Positions 28,179-38,103 are shown, numbered from the stretch's first letter. The stretch is 64,000 nucleotides of DNA from Paraburkholderia bryophila (GCF_013409255.1 NZ_JACCAS010000001.1:4154001-4218000), one strand, 5' to 3'. The notes: a model not told the origin generated them from the letters alone. Numbers and translations are program-made.

Positions 28179-29759
28179 TTATTGTTTGATATTCAGCGCC
28201 GCCGTCAGATCGCCCATCGGCTTGCTGCCGTTGCTGACCAGCGCCGCGTCACGCGCCGCGATACCCGGCAGCGTCGGCAGCGAGAAACGGTGCGTGATGA
28301 AACGCAGGATCGACGTCGTGTCGTACTGCGTGTGATCGATGAAACCCTTCTTCGCGTACGGCGAAACGATCAGCGCCGGAATCCGCGTGCCCGGACCCCA
28401 ACGGTCGGCCTTCGGCGGCGCGACGTGATCCCAGAAGCCGCCGTTTTCGTCGTAGGTCACGACCACCAGCATGTTGTTCCACTGCGGGCTCTTCTGCAGA
28501 TGCGAAATCACGTCGGCGATATGCTGATCGCCCGACGCGACGTCGGTGTAACCCGCGTGTTCGTTCAGGTTGCCCTGCGGCTTGTAGAACGATACTTGCG
28601 GCAAGGTGCCGGCGTCGATCGCCTTGATGAACTCCGAGCCGGCCATGCCGCCGTCAAGCAGATGCTGCGCGCGGTTCGTGGTGCCCGGCGCCAGATCGGC
28701 GAAGTAGTTGAACGGCTGATGATGCGGCTGGAAGTTCGGCGCCGTCAGATTCGCGCCGTAGATCACGTTCGCCGTGCCGGTTTGCGCCGCCGACACCGCC
28801 GCGCCCCACGCGCCGCCGTACCACGCCCACGACACATTCGCCTTGCTCAGCAGATCGCCGATGTGCTGCTGCGTCTGCGCCGGCAGCGTGGTGGCCTGGG
28901 TCGGATCGGCGAGCGTCGCGTCGCCGCCCGATGCCGCCTTGTTGCCGCTCGGCTGAAACGGCGGCTGCATCGTGTTGATCGCGTAGAAGTCGGGCGTCAG
29001 GTTGCCCGACAGCACGTACTTGGGCGCGCCGGTGATCGCTGAAGCCGGCGAATTCGTCGCCAGCTTCAGCGTCACGCCGTCGCTTTCCACTGAGGAGATC
29101 GACGCGGCCGCCGGGCTCTTGTCCGCGTTCGGATAGGTCGGCGTGCACGAGCAGATCAGCCACTGGTGGTTCAGGAACGAACCACCGAACGAGCCCATGA
29201 AGAAATTGTCGGCCAGCGTGTATTGCTGGGCGACTTTCCACAGCGGCAGCTTGTCGGCATTGAGCGTGTAGTGGCCCATCACGAGGCCGCCCGAATCCGC
29301 CCACGCGGCGAACTTGTCGTTCTTGCCGCCGTTGATCTGCATCTGATTCTCGTAGAACCGGTGATACAGGTCGCGCGTCGTCGCGGTGATCGGCGTGTTG
29401 AAGCCCTTCGGATCGTCGATCGCGAACGGGCTGTTCGGCAGATTCGCAGTCATGGCCTGCGTGATCACCGGCGTTACGCCGGTTTGCGTCAGGCCGTTCC
29501 ACACCGGCGGCAGCGTCGCCAGCACGGTGCCGTTGCGGTCCAACTGCGTGGAGTTCGCCGCCGACACATTCTGCAGGCCGTTCGCGCCGGGGAAGTTGCC
29601 GTACAGGTTGTCGAAGCTGCGGTTTTCCGCGTAGATCACCACGACCGTCTTGATCGACGTAATGTCCGGTTGCGGAGCGATGTCGCTGCCGCCGCACGCA
29701 TAAAGGCTCAACGCTGCTGCGATCGCGATAGGCGTCGCGCAGATCAGTTTTTTGTTCAT
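28179..29759 (-). CDS. AcpA-type acid phosphatase / phosphoesterase
   Basis: 526 residues, PF04185 phosphoesterase superfamily (phospholipase C/acid phosphatase). Secreted: MNKKLIC start, hydrophobic stretch and lipobox-like LYAC (Cys22). The metal-site motifs are ENRSFDNLYGNFPGA near the N-terminus, NFFMGSFGGSFLNHQ in the middle, and VTYDENGGFWDHVAPP plus RIPALIVSPYAKKG near the end. It probably releases phosphate from organic esters outside the inner membrane. Divergent from a di-haem peroxidase, a pairing also seen in other Burkholderia by memory. The substrate (acid phosphatase versus lipase) cannot be told from the sequence. Confidence 0.85.
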   Translation of the reverse strand: MNKKLICATPIAIAAALSLYACGGSDIAPQPDITSIKTVVVIYAENRSFDNLYGNFPGANGLQNVSAANSTQLDRNGTVLATLPPVWNGLTQTGVTPVITQAMTANLPNSPFAIDDPKGFNTPITATTRDLYHRFYENQMQINGGKNDKFAAWADSGGLVMGHYTLNADKLPLWKVAQQYTLADNFFMGSFGGSFLNHQWLICSCTPTYPNADKSPAAASISSVESDGVTLKLATNSPASAITGAPKYVLSGNLTPDFYAINTMQPPFQPSGNKAASGGDATLADPTQATTLPAQTQQHIGDLLSKANVSWAWYGGAWGAAVSAAQTGTANVIYGANLTAPNFQPHHQPFNYFADLAPGTTNRAQHLLDGGMAGSEFIKAIDAGTLPQVSFYKPQGNLNEHAGYTDVASGDQHIADVISHLQKSPQWNNMLVVVTYDENGGFWDHVAPPKADRWGPGTRIPALIVSPYAKKGFIDHTQYDTTSILRFITHRFSLPTLPGIAARDAALVSNGSKPMGDLTAALNIKQ

Positions 29760-29908
29760 TGGATGTGGTTTCTCTCTCACGCGTTGGGGACGCGGGCCTC
29801 CTGTATTTCCTTACACGGATGACCGCCGGCGAAAGTTTGGCCGGGGAATTTGACAGAAAGATGTAATTAATTACGAATTGCTTCTTTGTTGGTATTTTCG
29901 TCGGGTAT

Positions 29909-29937
29909 ATGTCATTTAAGCGACATGTAAATGAAAT
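29909..29937. promoter_or_regulatory. Dyad / weak Pho-box-like repeats in the divergent promoter
   Basis: ATGTCAT-TTAA-GCGACAT-GTAA-ATGAAAT: 7-mers at 11-bp steps on either strand, with a short dyad (ATGTC...GACAT). Each half-site matches the PhoB consensus at only 4-6 of 7 positions, so this is weak evidence that the acid phosphatase gene belongs to the Pho regulon. Confidence 0.3.
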
Positions 29938-29977
29938 ATGCTCGCGGACTTCACTATCGGCAATTCACATCATTCAT

Positions 29978-31441
29978 ATGCGGCCTGGTCTCGCGGGAAT
30001 TCGGAAAACGGCGGTTCGGCTCGGGGCGTGGCGGTGCGCGGAGTCGGCTGTGGGCAAGGGAATCGGCGGGGCGCTCGCGATCACGTTCGCGCTCGTCGGC
30101 GTCACGTTGAGCCTCGCCGCATGCGACGCGGGCACGCCCGCGGCGAGTCCCGGCGTCAAGGTGGAAGCCGGCGCGGCGGCGGTGCCTGGCGCGGCGTCCG
30201 CGGTCCCGGTGGCGGCTCAGAATGCCGCTCACGATGCCGGCCAGACCCGCGCGCAAGTTTACAAATCCGTCCAGCAGATGACGGCGCTCGGCAAGCAACT
30301 GTTTTTCGACGCGTCGCTCTCCGGCTCCGGCAAGCTCGCTTGCGCGTCGTGCCATAGTCCCGACCATGCGTTCTCGCCGGGCAATGCGTTGTCGGTGCAA
30401 CTGGGCGGCAACGACATGCATCGCACGGGAATGCGCGCTGCGCCGACGCTGAAGTATCTGCAATCGGTGCCGGCGTTCGCCGAGCACTATCACGAGTCCG
30501 ACGACGAAGGCGACGAAAGCGTCGACGCCGGCCCGACCGGCGGCCTGACCTGGGACGGCCGGGTCGACCGTGGCCGCGACCAGGCGCGGATTCCGCTGTT
30601 GTCGTCGTTCGAAATGGGCAGTACGCCGGCCAAGGTGAGCGCCGCGGTCAAGGCCGCGCCGTATGCCGAGGCGTTCCGCGAGGCTTTCGGCGAACACATT
30701 TTCGACAACGACGACGCTACCTTCAACGCCGTGCTGCAAGCGCTCGAAACCTTCGAGCAGACGCCTGAGCTGTTCTATCCCTACACGAGCAAGTACGACG
30801 CCTATCTCGCGGGCAAAGCGCAACTGACGAAAGCCGAATTGCACGGCCTGCAAGTCTTCACCGACGAACAGAAAGGCAATTGCGCGAGTTGCCACATCAG
30901 CCAGCGCACCAAAGACGGCGCGCCGCCGCAGTTCAGCGACTTCGGCCTGATCGCGATCGGCGTGCCACGCAATCGCGCGTTAACGGTGAATCACGACCCG
31001 CACTTCTACGATCTTGGCGCTTGCGGTCCGGAGCGCACCGATCTCGGCGGACGCGCGGAGTTTTGCGGCATCTTCCGTACGCCGACGTTGCGCAACGTCG
31101 CGTTGAAGAAGAGCTTCTTCCACAACGGCATCTATCATTCGCTCGATCAGGTGGTGCGTTTCTATGCCCAGCGGGATACGAATCCGGAGAAGTTCTATCC
31201 GGTTTCAAAAGGCAAAGTGCGGAAGTTCGACGATTTGCCGCCGCGCTACTGGGTCAATCTGAATACCGATCCGCCGTTCGATCGCAAGCCGGGCGACAAG
31301 CCGTCGCTCGACGAGGCCGAGATCGAGGACGTGGTGGCGTTTTTGAAGACGCTGACGGATGGCTACAAGGTGGAAGGTGCGGCGGGTGGCGGCGCAGCCA
31401 ATGTGGCGGTCAACGGAGCCGCGAAGGTCGGGGCGGACTGA
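29978..31441 (+). CDS. Di-haem cytochrome c peroxidase / MauG family protein
   Basis: 487 residues from the ATG 29978 (the frame opens 69 bp earlier; a GTG near 30049 is also possible, none has a clear ribosome-binding site). A hydrophobic segment ending LSLAAC is probably a lipoprotein or secretion signal. Two haem c sites are seen, CASCH at 122-126 and CASCH at 302-306, within the CCP_MauG domain, together with FRTPTLRNVALKKSFFHNG containing the distal region. Predicted periplasmic electron-transfer enzyme reducing peroxide or oxidising a partner protein. Confidence 0.88.
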   Translation: MRPGLAGIRKTAVRLGAWRCAESAVGKGIGGALAITFALVGVTLSLAACDAGTPAASPGVKVEAGAAAVPGAASAVPVAAQNAAHDAGQTRAQVYKSVQQMTALGKQLFFDASLSGSGKLACASCHSPDHAFSPGNALSVQLGGNDMHRTGMRAAPTLKYLQSVPAFAEHYHESDDEGDESVDAGPTGGLTWDGRVDRGRDQARIPLLSSFEMGSTPAKVSAAVKAAPYAEAFREAFGEHIFDNDDATFNAVLQALETFEQTPELFYPYTSKYDAYLAGKAQLTKAELHGLQVFTDEQKGNCASCHISQRTKDGAPPQFSDFGLIAIGVPRNRALTVNHDPHFYDLGACGPERTDLGGRAEFCGIFRTPTLRNVALKKSFFHNGIYHSLDQVVRFYAQRDTNPEKFYPVSKGKVRKFDDLPPRYWVNLNTDPPFDRKPGDKPSLDEAEIEDVVAFLKTLTDGYKVEGAAGGGAANVAVNGAAKVGAD

Positions 31442-31462
31442 AAGCGGCGGGGCGCCGCCCGA

Positions 31463-31702
31463 TCAGTGGCCCGGACCTTCGAGGATGTAATAGCAGGTGA
31501 CGAAAAACAGCGCGAACGACGCCAGCAGACAGGCGAAGCCGACCCGCGTCAGCAGGTTCGGCCAACGCGCGAGCGGCAGGCCGTCCATCCTGACGATACG
31601 TCGCGCCAGACCCGGATCGCGGCGAATCGCAACCGGTACGAGCGCGACACAAAGCAGCGCGAGTGCGACGGCAAAGGTTTCGAGGGCAGGGGAGGTGTCC
31701 AT
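31463..31702 (-). CDS. Small two-helix membrane protein, 79 aa
   Basis: Not recognised. Two TM helices at about 9-27 and 51-72 with a positively charged loop (RRDPGLARRIVRMDG). Convergent with the peroxidase, 21 bp apart. Ribosome-binding site weak. Conserved-hypothetical appearance, function unknown. Confidence 0.5.
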   Translation of the reverse strand: MDTSPALETFAVALALLCVALVPVAIRRDPGLARRIVRMDGLPLARWPNLLTRVGFACLLASFALFFVTCYYILEGPGH

Positions 31703-32022
31703 GGCGAAGGGTTTGGCGCGTGAAGGGCGCGGAAGCGCAATAGAGCAATCTTAAAAATTCACGCTTCAAGCGGATATGGGACCTGTCTTAAAATTAAATG
31801 CAGCCCGCGTGCCCGTTTGTCCGCGGTGTCCGCGCGATGAACGCTATGAGCAAAGGCCGGCGTAGCGGGCATGCCCGTCACAACGCGGATTGCCGCAGGT
31901 CACCGCTAACGCGCATGGCGCGGTCACGTCGAGGGGGACATGCTATGCTTTTGAGGTCCAGATCACGAGTTGCAGCGAGCGCGCTCGTCGACCGCCTGAA
32001 ACACTTTCGAGGAGAACCCTTC
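31703..32022. other. Intergenic stretch without a supported gene
   Basis: A short AT-rich island lies at 31748-31800 (CTTAAAAATT and CTTAAAATTAAATG). A plus-strand frame is open through the remainder, but it is Arg-rich and simply precedes the true start at 32023. TATGCT at 31943-31948 is a possible -10. Confidence 0.5.
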
Positions 32023-32412
32023 ATGTCGATGCGTACCCGTGCCCTGTTTCATCTGACCGTCGGTGGCCTGCTGCTGGGCGGCGCACTTAGCGCGCAAGCG
32101 GCGAACCTCGGCTTTCTGAACGACACGCCGATCAGCTACATGAAGCAGCGCGACATCGATTCGGTCAGGAAGGCGGTCATGGCCGCGTTGAACGGCAAGC
32201 AGGACGGCGAGAGCGCGAACTGGGTCAACGAAGGCACCGGCAATAGCGTGAAAATCGACGCGACGATCACCGTCGCCGGCACGGCCAAAGACGGCGAGCG
32301 AACCTGCCGCGACGTCGGCGTCGTGCTGAATGCGAAGGGCCAATCCATGAGCCTGCGCCCGCAATTCTGCAAGCAGGGCGAAGGTAGCTGGCAATTGCAG
32401 AAAAAGCACTGA
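32023..32412 (+). CDS. RT0821/Lpp0805-type surface protein
   Basis: 129 residues. ATG at 32023 with GGAG 8 nt upstream; a signal peptide ending ALSAQA (residues 1-26). The mature domain contains VNEGTGNSVKIDATITV and the family's C-terminal signature ERTCRDVGVVL...QFCKQGEGSWQLQ, with a likely Cys-Cys disulfide. This is the small outer-membrane 17-kDa-antigen-like domain; the role is unknown. Confidence 0.75.
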   Translation: MSMRTRALFHLTVGGLLLGGALSAQAANLGFLNDTPISYMKQRDIDSVRKAVMAALNGKQDGESANWVNEGTGNSVKIDATITVAGTAKDGERTCRDVGVVLNAKGQSMSLRPQFCKQGEGSWQLQKKH

Positions 32413-32494
32413 GCATGCTGGCGGTAATGGCGACACGCGCCGGCCTGCCGGTCGCGCGGCTCGATGCCATGGCGCGCTGCGGCGCGAGACGGCG

Positions 32495-32950
32495 ATGAAC
32501 GCGCGGGTCATTTCATGCGGCATCGTGCTGCTCGATCCGGACGGCCGCGTGCTACTCGCGCATGCCACCGAAACCTCGCACTGGGACATTCCGAAAGGGC
32601 ACGGCGAAGAGGGCGAAGCGCCGCATGTCACGGCGCTGCGTGAGATGGTCGAGGAAACCGGGATTGCTATCGAACCGGAGCGGCTGAAGGACCTCGGCCT
32701 GTTCGTCTACCGGCGCGACAAGGCTCTGCATCTGTTCGGCGCGCGAGCCCATGCCGACGAACTCGATCTGAGTTCGTGCACCTGCACGTCGCTGTTTCCG
32801 CGCCGCTCCGACGCCACGCTGATTCCCGAAATGGATGGCTACCGCTGGGCCGCGCCGCACGAAGTCGAGCGTTATGCGAGCCGCAGTCTGGCGCGGCTTT
32901 TTCAGACGACGCTGTCGCTCGCGGATTTGCATCGGTCGCTGGAGTTGTAG
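32495..32950 (+). CDS. NUDIX hydrolase
   Basis: 151 residues. The Nudix box GHGEEGEAPHVTALREMVEETGI matches GX5EX7REUXEEXGU exactly, so the Mg-dependent pyrophosphohydrolase site is intact. The N-terminal VISCGIVLLDPDGRVLLAHA and IPKGHGE resemble small NTP or dinucleotide hydrolases. Substrate unknown. Confidence 0.9.
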   Translation: MNARVISCGIVLLDPDGRVLLAHATETSHWDIPKGHGEEGEAPHVTALREMVEETGIAIEPERLKDLGLFVYRRDKALHLFGARAHADELDLSSCTCTSLFPRRSDATLIPEMDGYRWAAPHEVERYASRSLARLFQTTLSLADLHRSLEL

Positions 32951-33005
32951 CGGGGGAATGAACGCAGCAGCATCGCTGCCTGCGTCGCAGATCTGGCGCG
33001 GAATT

Positions 33006-33953
33006 TCAATCGAGCGCGCGATCGTTCGGATGTGCAAACAACGCGCGATTCTGTTCCGACAGCGGAAAATTCAGATTGATGCCGTGTGGCGGGATGGGCT
33101 GCGTGAACCACTGCCGGTACAACCGTTCCGCGTCGCCGGATGTCTGGCCGCGCGCGATCACGCCGTTCACGAGATTGCGGAAGGGCTCGTCGCCCTTGCG
33201 GAACATGCACGCGTAGACCTCGTAACCCAGCGGCGTGCCAGTAACCACGAAGTCATCCGGACGCGGATCGGTCGCCTTGAAGCCGTACACGATCGGCTCG
33301 TCCATCACGAACGCTACCGCCCGGTCGTCCTTGAGCGCATTGAACGCCTCCGGGTGATCGCGCGCGCTGGTGATGCGCATATTCAGATGCTTGTCGGTAT
33401 TCAGGCGGCGCAGCAGGCGTTCGTCGGAGGTGCCCGCGGTCGTCACGACCGCCTTGCCCGCCAGGTCCGGAAAATCCGTAATGCCGCTGCTCTTGCGCGC
33501 GATCATCCGCACCGCGTACTGGAAGAAGCTGTTCGAGAAAGCGGCGAGATTTTCGCGTTCGACGGTATGCGTGGTCGAGCCACATTCCAGATCGATCTGG
33601 TTGTTCAGCAGCATGGGCGTGCGGTTCGACGAGGTCACGGTGATCTCGTGCACCTTCAGTTGCGGCATGCCGAGCGTTTTCTTGATTTCATCGACGATCT
33701 GCAGCGCAATGCTTTGTGAATAGCCGACCGTGCCCTTGCCGTCGAAATAGGAAAACGGAATCGACGCTTCCCGCACGCCGAGCACGACGACGCCGTCGTC
33801 GTGGATTTTTTTCAGGGTGCCGGTGAGTTCGTCCGCGCGGGCGGTGGCGGTGAAAGATGCGACCAGTGTGGCCAGCGCCGTGAGGCAGGTGAGCCGGGTG
33901 AACCGGCTGTGACGCAGTGCGCGATGAGCGAAGCGGGCGGCGGCGTGCGTCAT
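33006..33953 (-). CDS. Amino-acid ABC transporter substrate-binding protein (GltI-like)
   Basis: 315 residues from ATG 33953: signal peptide with LATLVASFTATARA before the mature DELTGTLKKIHDDG. Periplasmic-binding domain (SBP_bac_3): VLGVREASIPFSYFDGKG, VTSSNRTPMLLNNQIDLECGSTT, DLAGKAVVTTAGTSDE, FVMDEPIVYG. Resembles glutamate/aspartate binding protein GltI. An upstream ATG at 34073 has a stronger ribosome-binding site (GGAGG) but would give a 75-residue leader, so the start is uncertain. No permease or ATPase genes lie beside it. Confidence 0.85.
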   Translation of the reverse strand: MTHAAARFAHRALRHSRFTRLTCLTALATLVASFTATARADELTGTLKKIHDDGVVVLGVREASIPFSYFDGKGTVGYSQSIALQIVDEIKKTLGMPQLKVHEITVTSSNRTPMLLNNQIDLECGSTTHTVERENLAAFSNSFFQYAVRMIARKSSGITDFPDLAGKAVVTTAGTSDERLLRRLNTDKHLNMRITSARDHPEAFNALKDDRAVAFVMDEPIVYGFKATDPRPDDFVVTGTPLGYEVYACMFRKGDEPFRNLVNGVIARGQTSGDAERLYRQWFTQPIPPHGINLNFPLSEQNRALFAHPNDRALD

Positions 33954-34140
33954 GCCGACGGCATGAACGGCACGCGCTTGATGCGCTTCACGCACCTCAA
34001 GCAGGTCATGCGCATTGCGCGCCAGGTGTGTCAGCTCACCGGTACTCGCCCCGCGGCGGGCAGCAATTTTCATCGGACCTCCGGGACCGGCGCATCCGGG
34101 TGGGCGCGCTGTCACTGTCGACGGAACATGATGCAACGAA

Positions 34141-34174
34141 ACGGCGTGCATCCCATCAACGAGATGCACGCCGT
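34141..34174 (-). terminator. Hairpin after glnS
   Basis: A perfect 12-bp stem (ACGGCGTGCATC with GATGCACGCCGT) over a 10-nt loop, followed on the minus strand by TTTCGTT, 41 bp after the glnS stop. Confidence 0.75.
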
Positions 34175-34214
34175 CTTCAACTTCAGATGCGCTACGACCG
34201 GTAGTCGCTCAAGC

Positions 34215-35924
34215 TTACGCCGGCTTGCCCCAACTGTCGCGCAAGCTGACGATGCGGTTGAACACCGGCTTGCCCGGCTTCGAATCGACGCGGTCGGCGA
34301 CAAAGTAGCCGTGGCGCTCGAACTGATAGCGCTGTTCCGGCAGCGCGTTTTGCGCGCCCGGTTCGAGATACGCGTGAACCACGCGCTTCGAGTCCGGATT
34401 CAGTGCGTCGAGGAATTCGCGGCCACCGGCGTCTGGTTGCGGTTCCTTGAACAGACGGTCGTAAATGCGCACTTCGGCGGGGTAGGCGGCGGCCGCGCTG
34501 ACCCAGTGAATGTTGCCCTTGACCTTGTAGTTGTTCGCGCCTTCGGTGCCCGACTTGCTGTCCGGGAAGTAATTGCAATGCACCGCGACGATGTTGCCGT
34601 TCTCGTCTTTATCCGCGCCGATGCATTCGATCACGTAGCCGTAACGCAGCCGCACCTTGTTGCCCGGGAACAGACGGAAATAACCCTTCGGCGGCGCTTC
34701 GTTGTAGTCGTCGCGCTCGATCCACAGTTCGCGCGAAATGGGAAACTCGCGCACGCCGTGTTCCGGATGATGCGGATGAACCGGCGCAGTGCACGGCTCG
34801 CTCACACCTTCCGGGAAGTTGTCGATGATCAGCTTGACCGGATCGAGCACGGCCGCCGTACGTGGCGCCTTGTCGTCCAGATCGTCGCGGAGCGCCCCTT
34901 CGAACACGCTCATGTCGATCCACGAATCGACCTTGGTCACGCCGATGCGCTCGCAGAACAACTGGATCGCCTCGGGCGTGAAGCCGCGCCGACGCACGCC
35001 GACGATAGTCGGCATACGCGGATCGTCCCAGCCTTCCACATGGCCTTCGGTCACCAGTTGCAGCAGCTTGCGCTTGCTGGTGATCGCGTAGGTCAGGTTC
35101 AGACGCGAAAACTCGATTTGTTGCGGAAGCGGGCGCGTGAAAATGCCCGCTTCAGCCAGCTCGTTCAGAATCCAGTCGTACAGCGGACGATGGTCTTCGA
35201 ATTCGAGCGTGCACAGCGAATGCGTGATGTTTTCCAACGCGTCCGAAATGCAATGCGTGTAGTCGTACATCGGGTACACGCACCAGGCGTCGCCGGTACG
35301 GTAGTGATGCGCAAAGCGAATGCGGTAGATGACCGGGTCGCGCATATTGAAGTTCGGCGACGACATGTCGATCTTCGCGCGCAGCACGTGCTCGCCTTCC
35401 TTGAACTCGCCGGCCTTCATGCGGCGGAACAGGTCGAGGTTTTCCTGCACGGAACGCTCGCGGAAGCGCGACGGCGTGCCGACCTCCGAGGCCGAGCCGC
35501 GATTGGCGCGCATTTCTTCGGCCGACTGGCTGTCCACGTAAGCCTTGCCGCGTTCGATCAGCAGTTCGGCGAACTCGTACAGCTTGTCGTAGTAGTTGCT
35601 CGCGTAGTAGAGCTGTTCCTTGCCGTCTTTTTCCCACTCGAAACCGAGCCAGCGCACGGCGTCGATAATCGAGTCGACGTATTCGACGCTTTCCTTTTCC
35701 GGATTGGTGTCGTCGAAGCGCAGATGGCACACGCCGCCGTAGCTGCGCGCCACGCCGAAGTTCAGGCAGATGCTCTTGGCGTGACCGATATGCAGATAGC
35801 CGTTCGGCTCGGGCGGAAAGCGCGTTTCGACGCGCTGGCCCCACTTGCCGGTGCGGTTGTCGTCGTCGATGATGTTGCGGATGAAATTGGATGCCGCTGG
35901 CGCGTCGTTGCGTTCGGTATTCAT
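34215..35924 (-). CDS. glnS: Glutaminyl-tRNA synthetase GlnS
   Basis: 569 residues, class I synthetase that charges tRNA-Gln directly. N-terminal FPPEPNGYLHIGHAKSI contains the HIGH motif; the KMSKS-equivalent is TSKRKLLQL; RFDDTNPEKE and the C-terminal anticodon-binding beta-barrels (VRLRYGYVIECIGADKDENG) are present. Length is near E. coli GlnS (554). Confidence 0.96.
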   Translation of the reverse strand: MNTERNDAPAASNFIRNIIDDDNRTGKWGQRVETRFPPEPNGYLHIGHAKSICLNFGVARSYGGVCHLRFDDTNPEKESVEYVDSIIDAVRWLGFEWEKDGKEQLYYASNYYDKLYEFAELLIERGKAYVDSQSAEEMRANRGSASEVGTPSRFRERSVQENLDLFRRMKAGEFKEGEHVLRAKIDMSSPNFNMRDPVIYRIRFAHHYRTGDAWCVYPMYDYTHCISDALENITHSLCTLEFEDHRPLYDWILNELAEAGIFTRPLPQQIEFSRLNLTYAITSKRKLLQLVTEGHVEGWDDPRMPTIVGVRRRGFTPEAIQLFCERIGVTKVDSWIDMSVFEGALRDDLDDKAPRTAAVLDPVKLIIDNFPEGVSEPCTAPVHPHHPEHGVREFPISRELWIERDDYNEAPPKGYFRLFPGNKVRLRYGYVIECIGADKDENGNIVAVHCNYFPDSKSGTEGANNYKVKGNIHWVSAAAAYPAEVRIYDRLFKEPQPDAGGREFLDALNPDSKRVVHAYLEPGAQNALPEQRYQFERHGYFVADRVDSKPGKPVFNRIVSLRDSWGKPA

Positions 35925-36337
35925 GCGAGAAGGTGAAAGTCGGTCGGGGCGCGCAATGCGCCCACTGATCCGTTAATTCTACCTGACGCATCCCTTTGCG
36001 ACAGGCGAGTGCGGCGCGCAGCCAACGTTCGAGCGGTTTCTACGGTTTTTCGAGGGCCTGACGGCTTGCCGCAAGCTGCGTTTAAGGTGCTGTAACAGGA
36101 GGTAAAACGGTTTGTTCGGGGGCAGCGCGACGACTTAGGATGCGAGCGGCGTGGTTTGTCCGCCGTTGGCCTCCGGTCGATGCGTTGGCCGATACATTGG
36201 CCAATGAGATGCGCCGATCAGCCAACTCAGCCGAAGCCGTTGTCCGCGCAGGCCGCACGCCCCACGTCCCTTGTCGCCTCGCTCGAGCTTGCATCGCTCG
36301 GGCACCGATGGCGCCCATCGTTCCCGGAGTATCTCGG
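35925..36337. other. Intergenic stretch between glnS and ggt
   Basis: No supported gene. The ggt frame stays open back to 36140 and an opposite-strand frame spans 36082-36480, but both lack conserved residues. A repeated TTGGCC word around 36185-36205 is the only local pattern noticed. Confidence 0.5.
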
Positions 36338-38089
36338 ATGTCTGTCCCGACCCACGACGCGCGTCGCGCGCCTTTCGTTTCTGTTTCTTTCGCCCGGATC
36401 GTGACGGCGTCAGCCCTTTTTGCGCTGGCCACGGCCAGCCTCGCGCCGGTCGCCGCGCTCGCGAAAACGCCGCCGCCCAAAGCGGTGCTCGATGCTTCCG
36501 CGGTGGCGGCGCCGGATCGTTACAGCGCGGACGCCGCGCAGCAGATCTTCGCCGCCGGCGGCAATGCGGTCGACGCCGCCGTCGCGATGGCCTTCACGCT
36601 GGCCGTGACCCGTCCGGATGCCGGCAATATTGGCGGTGGCGGCTTCATGACCGTGTTGATGGACGGCAAGCCGTACTTTCTCGACTACCGCGAGCGCGCG
36701 CCGCAGCAGGCGACCCGCGACATGTACCTCGACGACAAGGGCAACCTGGTGCCGGGCATGAGCGTGGTCGGGCATCGCGCGGTGGGCGTGCCGGGGACCG
36801 TCGAAGGCCTGTGGGAGGCGCAGCAGCGTTTCGGCAAACTGAAGTGGAAGCAGGTGCTGGCGCCCGCGATCCGTTACGCCACCGATGGTTTCGTGGTCGA
36901 GCCGTGGCTGCAGCAGCGCCACGATACGGCGGCGAAGAATTTCGCCGGCAAGACCAATTTCGACGCTTACTTCTCGAATCTCAAAGCGGGCGCGACGTAT
37001 CGCCAGCCCGAGCTTGCGCAAACCCTGTCGCGCCTTGCCGGCGACGGCGGCCGCGAATTCTACGAAGGCCGCACCGCGGATCTGATCGCGCAGCAGATGT
37101 ACGGCCATGGACTCGTCACGAAGCAGGACCTGATGCAGTACAAGGCCGTGTGGCGCCAGCCGCTCACCGCCGATTGGAACGGCTACCAGGTCGTCACCGC
37201 GCCGCCGCCGAGTTCGGGTGGCGTCGGGCTGATTCAGATGCTGAAGATGAAGGCCGATCTGAAGCAGGCTTTCGACGGCCTTGAATTGAATTCGGCGCCG
37301 TATATCCACCTGATCGCGCAGATCGAGGACCGCGTGTTCGCCGACCGTCAGCAATACCTGGGCGATTCGGATTCGTACAAGGTGCCGGTCGACAAACTGA
37401 TCGACGACGCCTACCTCGCGCAACGTGCCGACGAAGTCACGCCCGACGAGGTTCCCGGCGCCACGCCGGTCAAACCCGGGCTTGGCGACGCATTGCCCGA
37501 AAAGGCGCAAACCACGCATTTCTCAGTGGTCGACAAGTGGGGCAATGCCGTGTCGAACACCTACACGCTGAACGGCGATTTCGGCTCCGGCGTGGTGGTG
37601 GACGGCGGCGGTTTTCTGCTGAACGACGCCATGGACGATTTCGTCACCAAACCGGCCAGCGCGAACCCATCCGGCGCGAGCGGCGTGGAAGTCAACACGG
37701 TGGCGCCGGGCCGCCGCCCGCTTTCGTCGATGACGCCGACGCTGCTGCTGAAGGACGGCAAGATCGCGCTCGTGATCGGCACGCCGGGCGGGTCGCGGAT
37801 TCTGACCACGATTTTCCAGGTGATGACCGACCTGTTCGACTTCGGCATGACGCCGACGGACGCGCTCGCCGCGATGCGTTTTCATCACCAGTTGTTGCCG
37901 CAGAAGACGATCTACTTCGAGCCGTATCGTCCGATCGCGGGTGAACTGGCCGAGCAACTGCAGGCGAAGGGCTACATGCTCGAAGGCCAGTCGTTCAACG
38001 GCGACGTGCAGATGATCCGCGTGCAAGGCACGACGCCTGAGCCGGCTGCGGACCCGCGTGGCGTGGGGGTGGGGCGTGTGATACGGTGA
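36338..38089 (+). CDS. ggt: Gamma-glutamyltransferase Ggt
   Basis: 583 residues, N-terminal nucleophile hydrolase made as a proenzyme. The ATG 36338 with GGAG 8 nt upstream gives a signal peptide (about 1-37, ending ALA) and the right length (E. coli 580). Autocleavage is expected before Thr392 in AQTTHFSVVDKWGN; other landmarks are NIGGGGFMTV, RERAPQQATRDM, GDFGSGVVVDGGGFLLNDAMDDF, PLSSMTPTLLLKDGK and GTPGGSRI. It splits glutathione and transfers the glutamyl group in the periplasm. Confidence 0.95.
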   Translation: MSVPTHDARRAPFVSVSFARIVTASALFALATASLAPVAALAKTPPPKAVLDASAVAAPDRYSADAAQQIFAAGGNAVDAAVAMAFTLAVTRPDAGNIGGGGFMTVLMDGKPYFLDYRERAPQQATRDMYLDDKGNLVPGMSVVGHRAVGVPGTVEGLWEAQQRFGKLKWKQVLAPAIRYATDGFVVEPWLQQRHDTAAKNFAGKTNFDAYFSNLKAGATYRQPELAQTLSRLAGDGGREFYEGRTADLIAQQMYGHGLVTKQDLMQYKAVWRQPLTADWNGYQVVTAPPPSSGGVGLIQMLKMKADLKQAFDGLELNSAPYIHLIAQIEDRVFADRQQYLGDSDSYKVPVDKLIDDAYLAQRADEVTPDEVPGATPVKPGLGDALPEKAQTTHFSVVDKWGNAVSNTYTLNGDFGSGVVVDGGGFLLNDAMDDFVTKPASANPSGASGVEVNTVAPGRRPLSSMTPTLLLKDGKIALVIGTPGGSRILTTIFQVMTDLFDFGMTPTDALAAMRFHHQLLPQKTIYFEPYRPIAGELAEQLQAKGYMLEGQSFNGDVQMIRVQGTTPEPAADPRGVGVGRVIR

Positions 38090-38103
38090 GGCGGGGGTTT
38101 CGC

